From positions 1 through 64,000 of the forward strand of contig NZ_VCHQ01000027.1 in the NCBI RefSeq assembly GCF_005860775.1: a stretch of 64,000 nt of DNA, read 5' to 3'. The stretch comes from Klebsiella indica. GTDB lineage: Bacteria > Pseudomonadota > Gammaproteobacteria > Enterobacterales > Enterobacteriaceae. This document shows, piece by piece, positions 53,102-61,166 of the stretch (its first letter is position 1; every line of letters starts with the position of its first letter). Below the pieces are notes generated by a model. That model searched no databases and had not been told where the DNA came from. It saw only the letters and a list, made by a program, of their open reading frames with translations. A program made the position numbers and the translations under genes.

Positions 53102-54112
53102 TTACTTCTGATATTTTTCTACTGACAGCGGTCGGTGAATCAGAGTCATTGGCACGGTGATTTTGACGTTTCCGCTCTCTCCTTGCAGCTTTTGCTTCAT
53201 CAGATTAAATGCGTGCTGCGCCCAGGCATCCTCATCCTGTCGCATTGACCATACCGCATTAGGTAAAAATCCCAACATTTGATGTTCGTCGAAAGTGCCG
53301 ATAGAAATATTCGACGGGATAAAACCGTATGTTTCCCGTAAAGCGCTCAGCGTTCCTTCAAGAATGGGCAACGACGAAGCGATAAAAACCTGTGGCGGTT
53401 TCCTATGTTGCTGTAAAAAATTGAGCATTAGTTGCTTGCCCTCTTCCTGGCGGTTGTGATTGGCGGAAAGTATCCACTCCTTACCAGCCGGCAATTCGCT
53501 AAGATAACCCTGTAGACGCCGTTGGATTGACGGTTGCAGGGTATCGCCCGCGATAAAAAAAATCGGCAATACCTCCAGTGCCTGCGTCATGGCCTGCACC
53601 AGCTTTTTGCTGCCATTGTAGTTGTCGCTCACGACCAGTGACGTATCGTTTTCACCGAAGTCGCGGTCAAGGATCACCAGTGGCCGCTTGCGCGCGACCT
53701 TTTGATGGTGTTGTTGGGTTTCCCGCGTCGAAGGCACCACGAACATTCCGTCGACATTGCGTGCCAGCAATCCCTCGACTAAGCTGTTCTCATGCTCGCT
53801 ATCGCTATAGGTACAGGCAATCATCAGTTGATAACCTGCCTGACGACAGCGAGACTCCAGTTTTTCCGCAAGGGTGGAGAAAAACAGGTTCGATAAGCGT
53901 GGGATCACCAGCCCTAACGTTTCAGTTTTATTCAGCTTCAAACTGCGGGCAGTATGGTTAACAACTAGTCCATTTTCAGCGATATAATCATTGATGCGTT
54001 TTTGCGTTTTGGCGCTGATGCGATAGCGCTCAGCATTGCCTCCCAGAACCAGGCGCACCGTGGTCACTGAGATATCCAGCGCTTTGGCGACTTGCTCAAC
54101 GGTTTTAGCCAT
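53102..54112 (-). CDS. LacI-family transcriptional regulator
   Basis: 336 residues. N-terminal helix-turn-helix (about 3-25, TVEQVAKALDISVTTVRLVL) and hinge, then a periplasmic-binding-like sensor (about 62-330) with LGLVIPRLSNLFFS and DGMFVVPSTRET. The DNA-binding helix differs from the usual VSxxTVSRVLN by having VRLVLGG. Start ATG 54112 gives the canonical LacI start; eight codons upstream are also open. Convergent with the sugar operon; its own promoter region holds the palindrome shared with the operon promoter, so it probably represses both. Confidence 0.9.
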   Translation of the reverse strand: MAKTVEQVAKALDISVTTVRLVLGGNAERYRISAKTQKRINDYIAENGLVVNHTARSLKLNKTETLGLVIPRLSNLFFSTLAEKLESRCRQAGYQLMIACTYSDSEHENSLVEGLLARNVDGMFVVPSTRETQQHHQKVARKRPLVILDRDFGENDTSLVVSDNYNGSKKLVQAMTQALEVLPIFFIAGDTLQPSIQRRLQGYLSELPAGKEWILSANHNRQEEGKQLMLNFLQQHRKPPQVFIASSLPILEGTLSALRETYGFIPSNISIGTFDEHQMLGFLPNAVWSMRQDEDAWAQHAFNLMKQKLQGESGNVKITVPMTLIHRPLSVEKYQK

Positions 54113-54152
54113 AACCTCACTTTCCATAAAAAACACAATTGTTTAATCATAA

Positions 54153-54168
54153 ACTAATTCGAATTAGC
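54153..54168 (-). promoter_or_regulatory. Predicted operator upstream of the LacI-type gene
   Basis: CTAATTCGAATTAG (54154-54167) is a perfect 14-bp palindrome, 41 bases upstream of the regulator ATG, and matches the site at 44796-44811 at all but one position of the core. Confidence 0.75.
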
Positions 54169-54599
54169 AGGATATTGATTGCGGGAATTCTTTACATCTC
54201 TAAATGTCAGCGTTTACGGTTGTGCTGCATTCTTATGCCTGGAGATACGTACCTTATTTCCACGTCGGAAAATTATGACCATGCGATGTTTATTCTTCTC
54301 TGCACCAGAGGCCGTAGATAAAAACCGATATGGCAGATAGCTCAGCATTTATCGAATAAATGCATTACCCTGACTGCGCGTTGGTAAGATTTAATAAATC
54401 TGATACGGTAGATATTAAACAATGATGCTCAGAAGCTGAGTGAACTGCTGATTCAGCTTCTGAAATAGGCTGAAAAAGATGACGTGCACTGATAGTTTTC
54501 TCATATTGCCAAAGGGCTGCTAATCCGGCAGGCTTTACTGGTCATTTTTAATTAACTGGCAGTACAAAAAATTTTAAGTGCTTTTAATTTCCTGTCGCC
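54169..54599. other. AT-rich spacer without recognised gene
   Basis: No supported coding frame. One long inverted pair, CAGAAGCTGA (54430-54439) with TCAGCTTCTG (54452-54461), forms a 10-bp stem with a 12-base loop. Confidence 0.4.
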
Positions 54600-54950
54600 G
54601 GGATTTCTTCAAGGCCAAAGCAGGTTCCCCGTTACCCGTTCAGAAGGTGTCATTGTCGGATACATCCCCTGACTGGCAATGTGCCGCATTGCAGACTTAC
54701 ACGCCAGCGAAGCCAAAACCGATGCCTGCGATACTGTCCTTATCGTGGAGGCTACCAGTACCTTGCCACCCCCTATACTCAGCCGTGACGACATTGATTG
54801 TGTCGGTTTTCGTTTTGCCGATCGCCCCGTCGCTGTCTTGCGATTATTTTATCTCGCGCTTCGCCGCGCATCTCCGACGTTGCCAGAACGCGTGGAAAAT
54901 ACGCCGAATAATTCTCTGGATAACCAACCGTTGTATAAAAAAGTGCTGTG
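54600..54950 (+). pseudogene. IS110-family transposase remnant
   Basis: One frame reads GVIVGYIP, a TGA stop, then LAMCRIADLHASEAKTDACD and TVLIVEATSTLPPP, which resembles the IS110 DEDD-domain segment (ADLHAGEAKTDARD followed by IAEAARTLPH). Both ends are missing and the frame is broken, so it is a fossil. Its presence beside an intact IS shows repeated insertion at this spot. Confidence 0.6.
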
Positions 54951-55149
54951 AGCAGATAATGGCGCTTTCTTAAGGTGTCAGGCATTTTAAAGAAACAGTG
55001 CCAGCGACATACGACAGAATATTTTGAAGAGGACGGGGCAAATCATGCCGTGGACAGGTACTTTTCTGGCCCCACAGCCCGGTAATAGCCGCCCAATCAC
55101 CGGCTGGATATTTCCCGCCAGTTAGTTTACAGCGTCGTGGGAGAAGCCC
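54951..55149. other. Short spacer before the IS
   Basis: Nothing recognised; may be degraded mobile-element sequence. Confidence 0.3.
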
Positions 55150-55159
55150 CACCGGGGCG
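55150..55159. repeat. Target-site duplication, left
   Basis: CACCGGGGCG, repeated exactly at 56526-56535 on the other side of the IS. Confidence 0.93.
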
Positions 55160-55184
55160 CTGAGGGATCCCCACAAACTCAGCG

Positions 55185-56432
55185 CTAATAAACCAACACC
55201 ATACTTCGGTAGGTTTTGGCGAGATGATTAAGAAGGGTGCTCAGCACCATTCGTCTTAAAATTAGCGGGGAGTGTCGCAGGACATTCTCCGCTAATGTCA
55301 AATATGAGATAACCCGCCGCGATTTAATACTGTTGGCCTGGTATCTCAGATGTAATCCTTTATTTTCAGCATGATAACCAATAAGCCACAGGACTATTAT
55401 ACTCAGTGTTGCCAGCAGACTCAGCGCAAGAAGACGTCCTGCTGAACGACTGTAACTGGCACGCAAACCGAACCCAAAACGCTCACTTTTCTCATCCCGG
55501 AAGTTTTGCTCTATCTGCATACGGCGACTGTATAACTTCATGATTTCCCGTGGCTTAAAGTCACCTGTGCTACTGAATATAAGCCAGGGTTCTTTTGCCG
55601 CTTTGCGGGCATCCCGGACCTGCGATTTACGATGAATTCGACACCGGGAATGTTTGTGCTTACGCCCACGAGTTTGTTTTTTGTGAAGATAAAAGTGTCC
55701 GTCACAGCGTGCATATTCTGCCCGTCCCAGAGTTCCAGACCCGAGATGTACCGGTCGTATGCCTGCCTTAATTTGTGAATGTTTTTCAGCTTTGATATCA
55801 GAGACATCGTGCCAGCATCCACCTGTTTTTTGTAACCTGAACTTTACCTTACCCCGGATACGACCAATGAAATCCCAGCCCAGCGATTTTATATGATTGA
55901 ACCATGCATTCTGGAAGCCAGCATCAGTGACGATAAGTACCCTGGACTTCGGGTTTACCGCTCCGGCAAGCGCATCAAGGAACGCTTTTTGGATCTTTGC
56001 GTTCTGCTGTTTTTCTGAGGGAACGATCCAGCTCAATAACGGGAGCGAACGCCCGTCGCAAATCAGGCTGGCGCGGAGGACATGATATTCCTGAGACGGG
56101 TAGCCACTCCAGTCAACAGCAATGACGCACAAGGATAACTGGCGCGTCAGCATCGAAATAATATTATTGAAAATCAAAGGAATATCACGATGAAGTGATT
56201 CATTGCCGAGCAGACGATCAACGCGTTTGATTTTATTTTTAACCTGAGCAGGTCCGGGTAAATAACGACCAATACTGGTCAGCGTCAGCGTCAGCGTCAG
56301 CGTCAGCGTCAGCGTCAGCGATGCGCCATTAATGAGTGCAACAGTGGCATCCAGCAGGGCATTTTGCCGGTATTTGTGAAACGGAGCTAAGGCATCCTGG
56401 AAGAAATTCTGACATACTCGATAAGCAGGCAT
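55185..56432 (-). CDS. IS4-family transposase (IS10-like)
   Basis: About 415 residues from ATG 56432 (M-P-A-Y-R-V-C-Q); a TTG start at 56462 would add ten. DDE residues fit the family: VIAVDWSG near 109 for the first Asp, IVTDAGFQN near 170 for the second, and the YREK-like YSRRMQIEQNFRDEK near 312-326 for the Glu. The N-terminal part contains an unusual run of seven Leu-Thr pairs (about residues 38-51) encoded by a hexanucleotide tandem repeat, just before the conserved SIGRYLPG. Otherwise uninterrupted and probably active. Confidence 0.93.
   Translation of the reverse strand: MPAYRVCQNFFQDALAPFHKYRQNALLDATVALINGASLTLTLTLTLTLTLTSIGRYLPGPAQVKNKIKRVDRLLGNESLHRDIPLIFNNIISMLTRQLSLCVIAVDWSGYPSQEYHVLRASLICDGRSLPLLSWIVPSEKQQNAKIQKAFLDALAGAVNPKSRVLIVTDAGFQNAWFNHIKSLGWDFIGRIRGKVKFRLQKTGGCWHDVSDIKAEKHSQIKAGIRPVHLGSGTLGRAEYARCDGHFYLHKKQTRGRKHKHSRCRIHRKSQVRDARKAAKEPWLIFSSTGDFKPREIMKLYSRRMQIEQNFRDEKSERFGFGLRASYSRSAGRLLALSLLATLSIIVLWLIGYHAENKGLHLRYQANSIKSRRVISYLTLAENVLRHSPLILRRMVLSTLLNHLAKTYRSMVLVY
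56278..56319. repeat. Hexanucleotide tandem repeat (GTCAGC)7
   Basis: Seven exact copies, reading Leu-Thr on the minus strand within the transposase. IS10 has a two-pair LTLT at the same place. Changes in copy number would keep the frame. Confidence 0.97.
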
Positions 56433-56525
56433 AGAGGTGATCTCATTGAATTGGTTGCACAATCAGTAGATCACAAAACTCTATGCCTGTCTTTTTTCAC
56501 CCGCACATTACTGGGGATTCCTCAG

Positions 56526-56535
56526 CACCGGGGCG
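56526..56535. repeat. Target-site duplication, right
   Basis: CACCGGGGCG, copy of 55150-55159. Confidence 0.93.
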
Positions 56536-56542
56536 GGGAATT

Positions 56543-56785
56543 TCAGCTGATGACATCAACTGTGGCGCCGCCTCGTTCATATCTGATAAGGAATTTATAT
56601 ACTTTGTCGCAAGTTACGGTAATCTCATTGCCAGAGAAAGAGGGCCTGATATCGTCTACTTTGTCGCATTCGTAACCAACGTAGCGAATCTCAGACTGTA
56701 CCTTTTCCGGGCTAATGTTCTCTGTCGCATCAGCACAGGCAGGGATTCCGCATGTAAGAAGCATCAATAACATGATTTTAAACAT
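56543..56785 (-). CDS. Small secreted protein, function unknown
   Basis: 80 residues. A hydrophobic start (FKIMLLMLLTCGIPACADA) with an A-D-A cleavage site after residue 20 makes a Sec signal peptide. The mature part of about 60 residues has two cysteines (YECDKVDD and VTCDKVYKFL) likely to form a disulfide, and ends GATVDVIS. No family recognised. The gene is complete; its stop lies 8 bases from the IS target duplication. No strong ribosome site seen. Confidence 0.55.
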   Translation of the reverse strand: MFKIMLLMLLTCGIPACADATENISPEKVQSEIRYVGYECDKVDDIRPSFSGNEITVTCDKVYKFLIRYERGGATVDVIS

Positions 56786-57300
56786 GAATGGCTGCCCACT
56801 TTAATTTTTCAGCTCCCGGACTGACGCCTGAATGCCACATTAGACCGATCGATTAATTTAATTGAAAATTAATTATTGATCGTAAAAAACGATCAATCAA
56901 GTGGTTAATCGATAGACAATCTCACGCTTTATTCGGCGCGTAAGGCGCCAGGGAAAAGACGAACATCGTGATATCCGTGGGGTGCAGGGTACATACCGAT
57001 ACTACAGTTGGCTTGATCAATCCATGAGAGTTGCTGATTTCCGGGGCGGCATGATAAGCGCTGTTCAGAAATCGTGGGAATGTGCGGGTTGTGGGAGGGG
57101 GAATATGGGTATGAGGCTGGTCGCACCGCATGATCTGCGAAAAAGCCCATCAAATGAGGCAATTCAGTTAAGCTCCTGGTTCATCAGGGCGAGTTCACTT
57201 GCCATTATTGCCCTGCAACGTGAATTATTTAGGGGATAAAGATTTCATTCCAGGAATTCAGTGAGTTGACCATCGGCCCCGGAAGGGGCCATGGTGGGGA
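56786..57300. other. Spacer between accessory region and yhaL
   Basis: Holds a hairpin ATTGATCGT/ACGATCAAT around AAAAA (about 56875-56897) in AT-rich DNA, and GGCCCC-GGAA-GGGGCC (about 57275-57290) just past the yhaL stop. A plus-strand frame over 56982-57239 lacks a ribosome site and family likeness. The join between foreign and backbone DNA is probably here, but I see no copy of the rnpB end marking it. Confidence 0.4.
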
Positions 57301-57462
57301 TCAGGCTACGCTTTCTTCATCCTGGAGCCGGATCTCAGCTTCCGCAACGATCGCTTCCAGTTCACTTAACATCTCTTCATAACCAAAATTGACTGCGATC
57401 TTGTCTTCCGGTTGAGGTTGTTGCACCGGTATCACCGTTTTTTTCGCTTTCTTCTTGCTCAC
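57301..57462 (-). CDS. yhaL: Small conserved protein YhaL
   Basis: 53 residues from GTG 57462: a basic start (SKKKAKKTV), a Gln/Pro linker and the conserved NFGYEEMLSELEAIV, AEAEIRL end, as in E. coli YhaL (54 residues). AAGGGAG precedes the start by 7 bases. Function unknown; the C-terminal half is a probable acidic helix. Follows yhaK by 24 bases and likely shares its transcript. Confidence 0.88.
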   Translation of the reverse strand: MSKKKAKKTVIPVQQPQPEDKIAVNFGYEEMLSELEAIVAEAEIRLQDEESVA

Positions 57463-57486
57463 AGGCAAACTCCCTTGCTGCCGTTA

Positions 57487-58188
57487 TTATACGGGTAAAT
57501 CTATCAGCAAAGCGCGCAGCGGGGTATCGGCGACAAGGGTAATGTTAGCTTCATCACGAATAAATGCACCATCACCGCAGGTCAGGGACTGTTTCTCTTC
57601 TTCATGCGCAAGCGCGTGTACCGTCCCGTGAATCGACTGCAGGTAGGCTCGCGGGCCGTGAAGCTGTACATTGAGCTGTTCACCTTTCGTCAGGTTGATA
57701 TGGTGAATCCATACCTGCTGGCGCAACTGGAGACTATTCTGGCTACCGTCTGGCGAAGCCAGCAGCTGCCGCGTTCCGGCGGCGATAGCGACTTTTTGCA
57801 CCAGCGGATTCTCGTGCTGCGGACAGGCGTCCAGCCACAGCTGCATTCGCGTCAGTGACGTCTCTTTGCTCAGGTTGTGTTCGCTATAGCTGACACCGGC
57901 TTGCGTCGAGAGTAGTAGCGCCTCGCCGGCTTTTGCCTGGATATGGTTGCCGTCGCTGTCGCGATACTCTGCTTCACCTTCCAGAATCAGGTTCAGAATA
58001 TCGACTTTCGGGTAGGTGCGCGGCTGGAATGAGGCACCGGGGGCCAGGACTTCCTGGTTAAGCACGCGTAACGATGCGTAACCTAACAATTTGGGGTCGA
58101 AGTAGTGGCCAAAGGAAAAGGTATAGCGGGCCTGCAGCCAGCCGAAGTCTGCTTGACCGCACTGTTTGGCTGTTCGGGTTGTAATCAT
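57487..58188 (-). CDS. yhaK: Pirin-family protein YhaK
   Basis: 233 residues, bicupin. TFSFGHYFDPKLLGYASLRVLN (28-49) is the pirin start; a metal site like that of YhiW/YhhW pirins is not fully conserved. E. coli YhaK is reported as a cytosolic, oxidation-sensitive protein. Divergent from its LysR-type neighbour yhaJ, a usual regulator-target layout. Confidence 0.94.
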   Translation of the reverse strand: MITTRTAKQCGQADFGWLQARYTFSFGHYFDPKLLGYASLRVLNQEVLAPGASFQPRTYPKVDILNLILEGEAEYRDSDGNHIQAKAGEALLLSTQAGVSYSEHNLSKETSLTRMQLWLDACPQHENPLVQKVAIAAGTRQLLASPDGSQNSLQLRQQVWIHHINLTKGEQLNVQLHGPRAYLQSIHGTVHALAHEEEKQSLTCGDGAFIRDEANITLVADTPLRALLIDLPV

Positions 58189-58292
58189 TTTCTTGACCTC
58201 TCTTTACACTAAATCAATGGTAAAGGTATGGACGCTGTATTGTTAGCCAGATATTCTGCCCGGTATGTTCAAATTTCCTGAATGAGACTGTG

Positions 58293-59189
58293 ATGGCGAA
58301 AGAGAGAGCATTAACGCTGGAGGCGTTACGCGTAATGGATGCGATTGATCGCCGCGGAAGTTTTGCTGCGGCGGCCGATGAGCTTGGTCGTGTGCCCTCA
58401 GCGCTGAGCTATACCATGCAAAAGCTGGAAGAGGAACTTGATGTCGTATTATTCGACCGCTCAGGCCATCGAACAAAGTTCACCAACGTTGGCCGAATGC
58501 TGCTGGAGCGCGGGCGTATTTTGCTTGAAGCGGCAGATAAGCTGACGACTGACGCTGAGGCGTTGTCGCGCGGTTGGGAAACGCATCTGACCATTGTTAC
58601 TGAAGCGCTGGTGCCCACCACCGACCTGTTTCCGCTAATTGAAAAGCTGGCGACCAAATCCAACACTCAGTTATCGATTATTACCGAAGTGCTGGCCGGT
58701 GCCTGGGAGCGTCTTGAACAGGGGCGGGCGGATATTGTCGTCGCCCCGGATATGCATTTTCGCTCATCGTCGGAAATCAACTCCCGCAAACTCTATTCGG
58801 TGATGAACGTCTATGTCGCCGCGCCAGATCATCCGATTCACCATGAGCCGGAGCCGCTTTCTGAAGTGACCCGCGTGAAGTATCGCGGCATCGCGGTGGC
58901 CGATACCGCCCGTGAACGCCCGGTGCTGACGGTGCAACTGCTCGACAAACAGCCGCGACTAACGGTAAGTACGATTGAAGATAAACGCCAGGCGCTGCTG
59001 GCAGGTTTAGGCGTCGCCACGATGCCGTATCCGCTGGTTGAGCAGGATATTGCCGAAGGACGCTTACGGGTGGTCAGCCCGGAATACAGCAACGAGATCG
59101 ATATTATTATGGCCTGGCGTCGCGACAGCATGGGTGAAGCGAAGTCATGGTGCCTGCGGGAGATCCCGAAGCTGTTTATGGGTAGATAA
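58293..59189 (+). CDS. yhaJ: LysR-family regulator YhaJ
   Basis: 298 residues: winged HTH (about 5-65, SFAAAADELGRVPSALSYTMQKLEEEL) and a periplasmic-binding-like effector domain (about 90-295). In pathogenic E. coli YhaJ controls virulence genes; it also responds to nitroaromatic compounds in K-12. Start ATG 58293 matches E. coli; a GTG one codon before is possible. Divergent from yhaK (104 bases). Confidence 0.95.
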   Translation: MAKERALTLEALRVMDAIDRRGSFAAAADELGRVPSALSYTMQKLEEELDVVLFDRSGHRTKFTNVGRMLLERGRILLEAADKLTTDAEALSRGWETHLTIVTEALVPTTDLFPLIEKLATKSNTQLSIITEVLAGAWERLEQGRADIVVAPDMHFRSSSEINSRKLYSVMNVYVAAPDHPIHHEPEPLSEVTRVKYRGIAVADTARERPVLTVQLLDKQPRLTVSTIEDKRQALLAGLGVATMPYPLVEQDIAEGRLRVVSPEYSNEIDIIMAWRRDSMGEAKSWCLREIPKLFMGR

Positions 59190-59226
59190 AACACAATGTG
59201 TCCCTTTTTGACGAGGGGCACATTGT

Positions 59227-59595
59227 TTAGTCAGAGATCAGTTTTGGATCCGGCCCAAAACGGTTATTGCCGGGAGTGCCGTTCTGACAATTGAAAATAA
59301 TGATCACCAGCCAGCCGATCACGGGTATCAGCAGCAATAACAGCCACCATGCCGATCGGTCGGTGTCATGCAGACGACGAAACTGTACTGCCCACCAGGG
59401 TAAAAATACCAGCACGCCATAAATGGTCGTCAGAATGCCTTCATCGCCCGCACGCTGCCAGCCGAGCATTTTATCAATCATGCTGAGTACGACGGTCAGG
59501 ATGATGTTGATCAGAATAAACATCCAGTACTCTTTGCGTCGGGCGCGGCCGCTAAATCCAATATAATTTTTTATGACTTTAAGGTACCAGTCCAT
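59227..59595 (-). CDS. yhaH: DUF805 inner-membrane protein YhaH
   Basis: 122 residues with about four membrane segments. Conserved YIGFSGRARRKEYWMF start and RRLHDTDRSAWWLLLLLIP end are the DUF805 signatures. Function unknown. Convergent with yhaJ. Confidence 0.93.
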   Translation of the reverse strand: MDWYLKVIKNYIGFSGRARRKEYWMFILINIILTVVLSMIDKMLGWQRAGDEGILTTIYGVLVFLPWWAVQFRRLHDTDRSAWWLLLLLIPVIGWLVIIIFNCQNGTPGNNRFGPDPKLISD

Positions 59596-59721
59596 TTTTA
59601 TGCCTCAATTAATCATCAATCACTTGTTTTTAAAGCGATCTTAATAAGAATAGACGTGAATGAAATACAGGTAAATATTTATGATGTGAATTGTTGGGTG
59701 CCTGAAACGGCACCCAATCTC

Positions 59722-60708
59722 TTAGCGAAAGCGAAGATCGCGGCCGTGCGGTTCGTTAAGATCCTGATGTGGGCCGACGGAGATAATTCCGGTTGGATTA
59801 ATGGTCTTATGGCTACGGTAGTAGTGGTTGCGGATATGGGCAAAGTTCACTGTTTCAGCGATGCCCGGTATCTGGTAGATATCGCGCAGGAAGCCATAAA
59901 GGTTGAGATAATCGCTGATGCGGCGCTTGTCGCATTTAAAGTGGGTCACATATACAGGATCGAAACGAACCAGCGTGGTCCACAGGCGAATATCCGCTTC
60001 CGTCAATTGATTACCGGTCAGGAAGCGATGTTGACCCAGGATTTGTTCCAGGCGTTCCAGGGCGCTAAATACCGCCTCGACCGCCTCATCATAGGCCTGC
60101 TGGCTGGTGGCGAATCCGGCTTTATAGACGCCGTTGTTGACATTGTTGTAAATCCAGCCATTCAGTTCATCAATTTGTTCACGCAGTTCTGGCGGGTAGT
60201 AATCGCCGGCCCTGGCGCCCAGTGCGTCGAAGGCGGTATTAAACATGCGGATGATTTCCGCCGACTCATTACTGACGATGGTTTGCTGTTTTTTATCCCA
60301 TAATACCGGCACCGTGACGCGTCCGCTGTAGTGCGGATCGGCATGCAGATACAGTTGATAAAGAAACTCGTGCTGATAGAGCGTGTCGCCCGTGGCGGCC
60401 GGGAAACTGTCGTCAAAGGTCCAGCCGTTTTCGAACATTAAGGGATTGACCACTGAAACGGGAATAAAAGGTTCCAGTCCCTTTATCTTGCGAAAAATTA
60501 AAGTGCGATGGGCCCAGGGACAGGCAAGAGAAACGTACAGATGATAGCGGTCTTTTTCTGCTGCGAATCCTCCCTCGCCGCCCGGGCCTGGCGTACCATC
60601 GGCGGTTATCCAGTGGCGAAACGCGGAAACAGAACGTTTAAAACGCCCTCCGGTGGATTGGGTGTCATACCAGGTATCGTGCCAGACGCCGTCAATTAAT
60701 TGTCCCAT
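59722..60708 (-). CDS. yqjG: Glutathionyl-hydroquinone reductase
   Basis: Xi-class glutathione transferase that reduces glutathionyl-hydroquinones. 328 residues as in E. coli: N-terminal thioredoxin-like domain with catalytic Cys63 in SLACPWAHR and VSNESAEIIR near 147, then helical domain with TGNQLTEADIRLW near 245. Two tandem ATGs occur; the second (60708) is better spaced from AAGGAGG. 65 bases after yqjF, same strand. Confidence 0.96.
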   Translation of the reverse strand: MGQLIDGVWHDTWYDTQSTGGRFKRSVSAFRHWITADGTPGPGGEGGFAAEKDRYHLYVSLACPWAHRTLIFRKIKGLEPFIPVSVVNPLMFENGWTFDDSFPAATGDTLYQHEFLYQLYLHADPHYSGRVTVPVLWDKKQQTIVSNESAEIIRMFNTAFDALGARAGDYYPPELREQIDELNGWIYNNVNNGVYKAGFATSQQAYDEAVEAVFSALERLEQILGQHRFLTGNQLTEADIRLWTTLVRFDPVYVTHFKCDKRRISDYLNLYGFLRDIYQIPGIAETVNFAHIRNHYYRSHKTINPTGIISVGPHQDLNEPHGRDLRFR

Positions 60709-60773
60709 CATCTCCTCCTTCAGATAGTAAAAGCGAGGAGATCTCCCCTCGCTTTTGTATCAGTATAGTGAGC

Positions 60774-61166
60774 TTACCACTTTTTATTCAGCACCCGGTC
60801 GAGACTAAATGCGCCCGGGCCGGTGATAGCCAGCAGCAGGTAGCCGCCTGCGATGGTCAGGTTTTTCATGAACATCAGCGAGTTCATGCCTTCAGCAAAG
60901 TTGCTGTGGAACAGGAATGCGGCCAGCAGAGAGAAGCCCGCGGTGAACAGCGCGGTAGTACGGGTCAGGAAACCGAACAGAATAGCCAGACCACCGCCAA
61001 GCTCAAGCAGAATAACCAGTGGCAACATGAATCCGGGCACGCCCATGGCTTCCATATATTGTTGAGTACCCGCATAACCGGTGATTTTTCCCCAACCTGC
61101 GGTGATAAACAGAATGGGCATCAGAATGCGCGCTACCAGTACACCAACATCTTCTAATTTTTTCAT
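60774..61166 (-). CDS. yqjF: DoxX-family membrane protein YqjF
   Basis: 130 residues with four membrane helices; RILMPILFITAGWGKITGY near 13-31 and LELGGGLAILFGFLTR near 53-68 are DoxX signatures. Reported in E. coli as linked to nitroaromatic/quinone-related responses together with yhaJ; exact role open. Forms a unit with yqjG. Confidence 0.94.
   Translation of the reverse strand: MKKLEDVGVLVARILMPILFITAGWGKITGYAGTQQYMEAMGVPGFMLPLVILLELGGGLAILFGFLTRTTALFTAGFSLLAAFLFHSNFAEGMNSLMFMKNLTIAGGYLLLAITGPGAFSLDRVLNKKW

Larger units (their letters stand above)
55160..56525. mobile_element. IS4-family insertion sequence, complete
   Basis: 1366 bp. Ends are inverted: CTGAGGGATCCCCA at 55160 and TGGGGATTCCTCAG at 56525 (13 of 14 match). 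Exact 10-bp direct repeats flank it. It carries one transposase gene on the minus strand. Length, end type, duplication size and transposase place it in the IS4 family near the IS10 group. The perfect duplication points to a fairly recent insertion. Confidence 0.93.

Noticed and set aside
56278-56319. Hexanucleotide repeat as a possible CRISPR or sequencing artefact
   Set aside because: Units are only 6 bases with no spacers; it stays in frame in an otherwise intact transposase, so it is a simple tandem repeat. No CRISPR array was seen anywhere in the window.
56982-57239. Plus-strand frame of about 85 codons before yhaL
   Set aside because: No ribosome site, no recognisable family; composition does not stand out from the spacer.
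44114-57300. Search for a duplicate of the rnpB 3' end as the right attachment site
   Set aside because: By eye I found no second copy of ACCCGGCTTAACGGTCAGC up to yhaL, so I do not claim an att pair.
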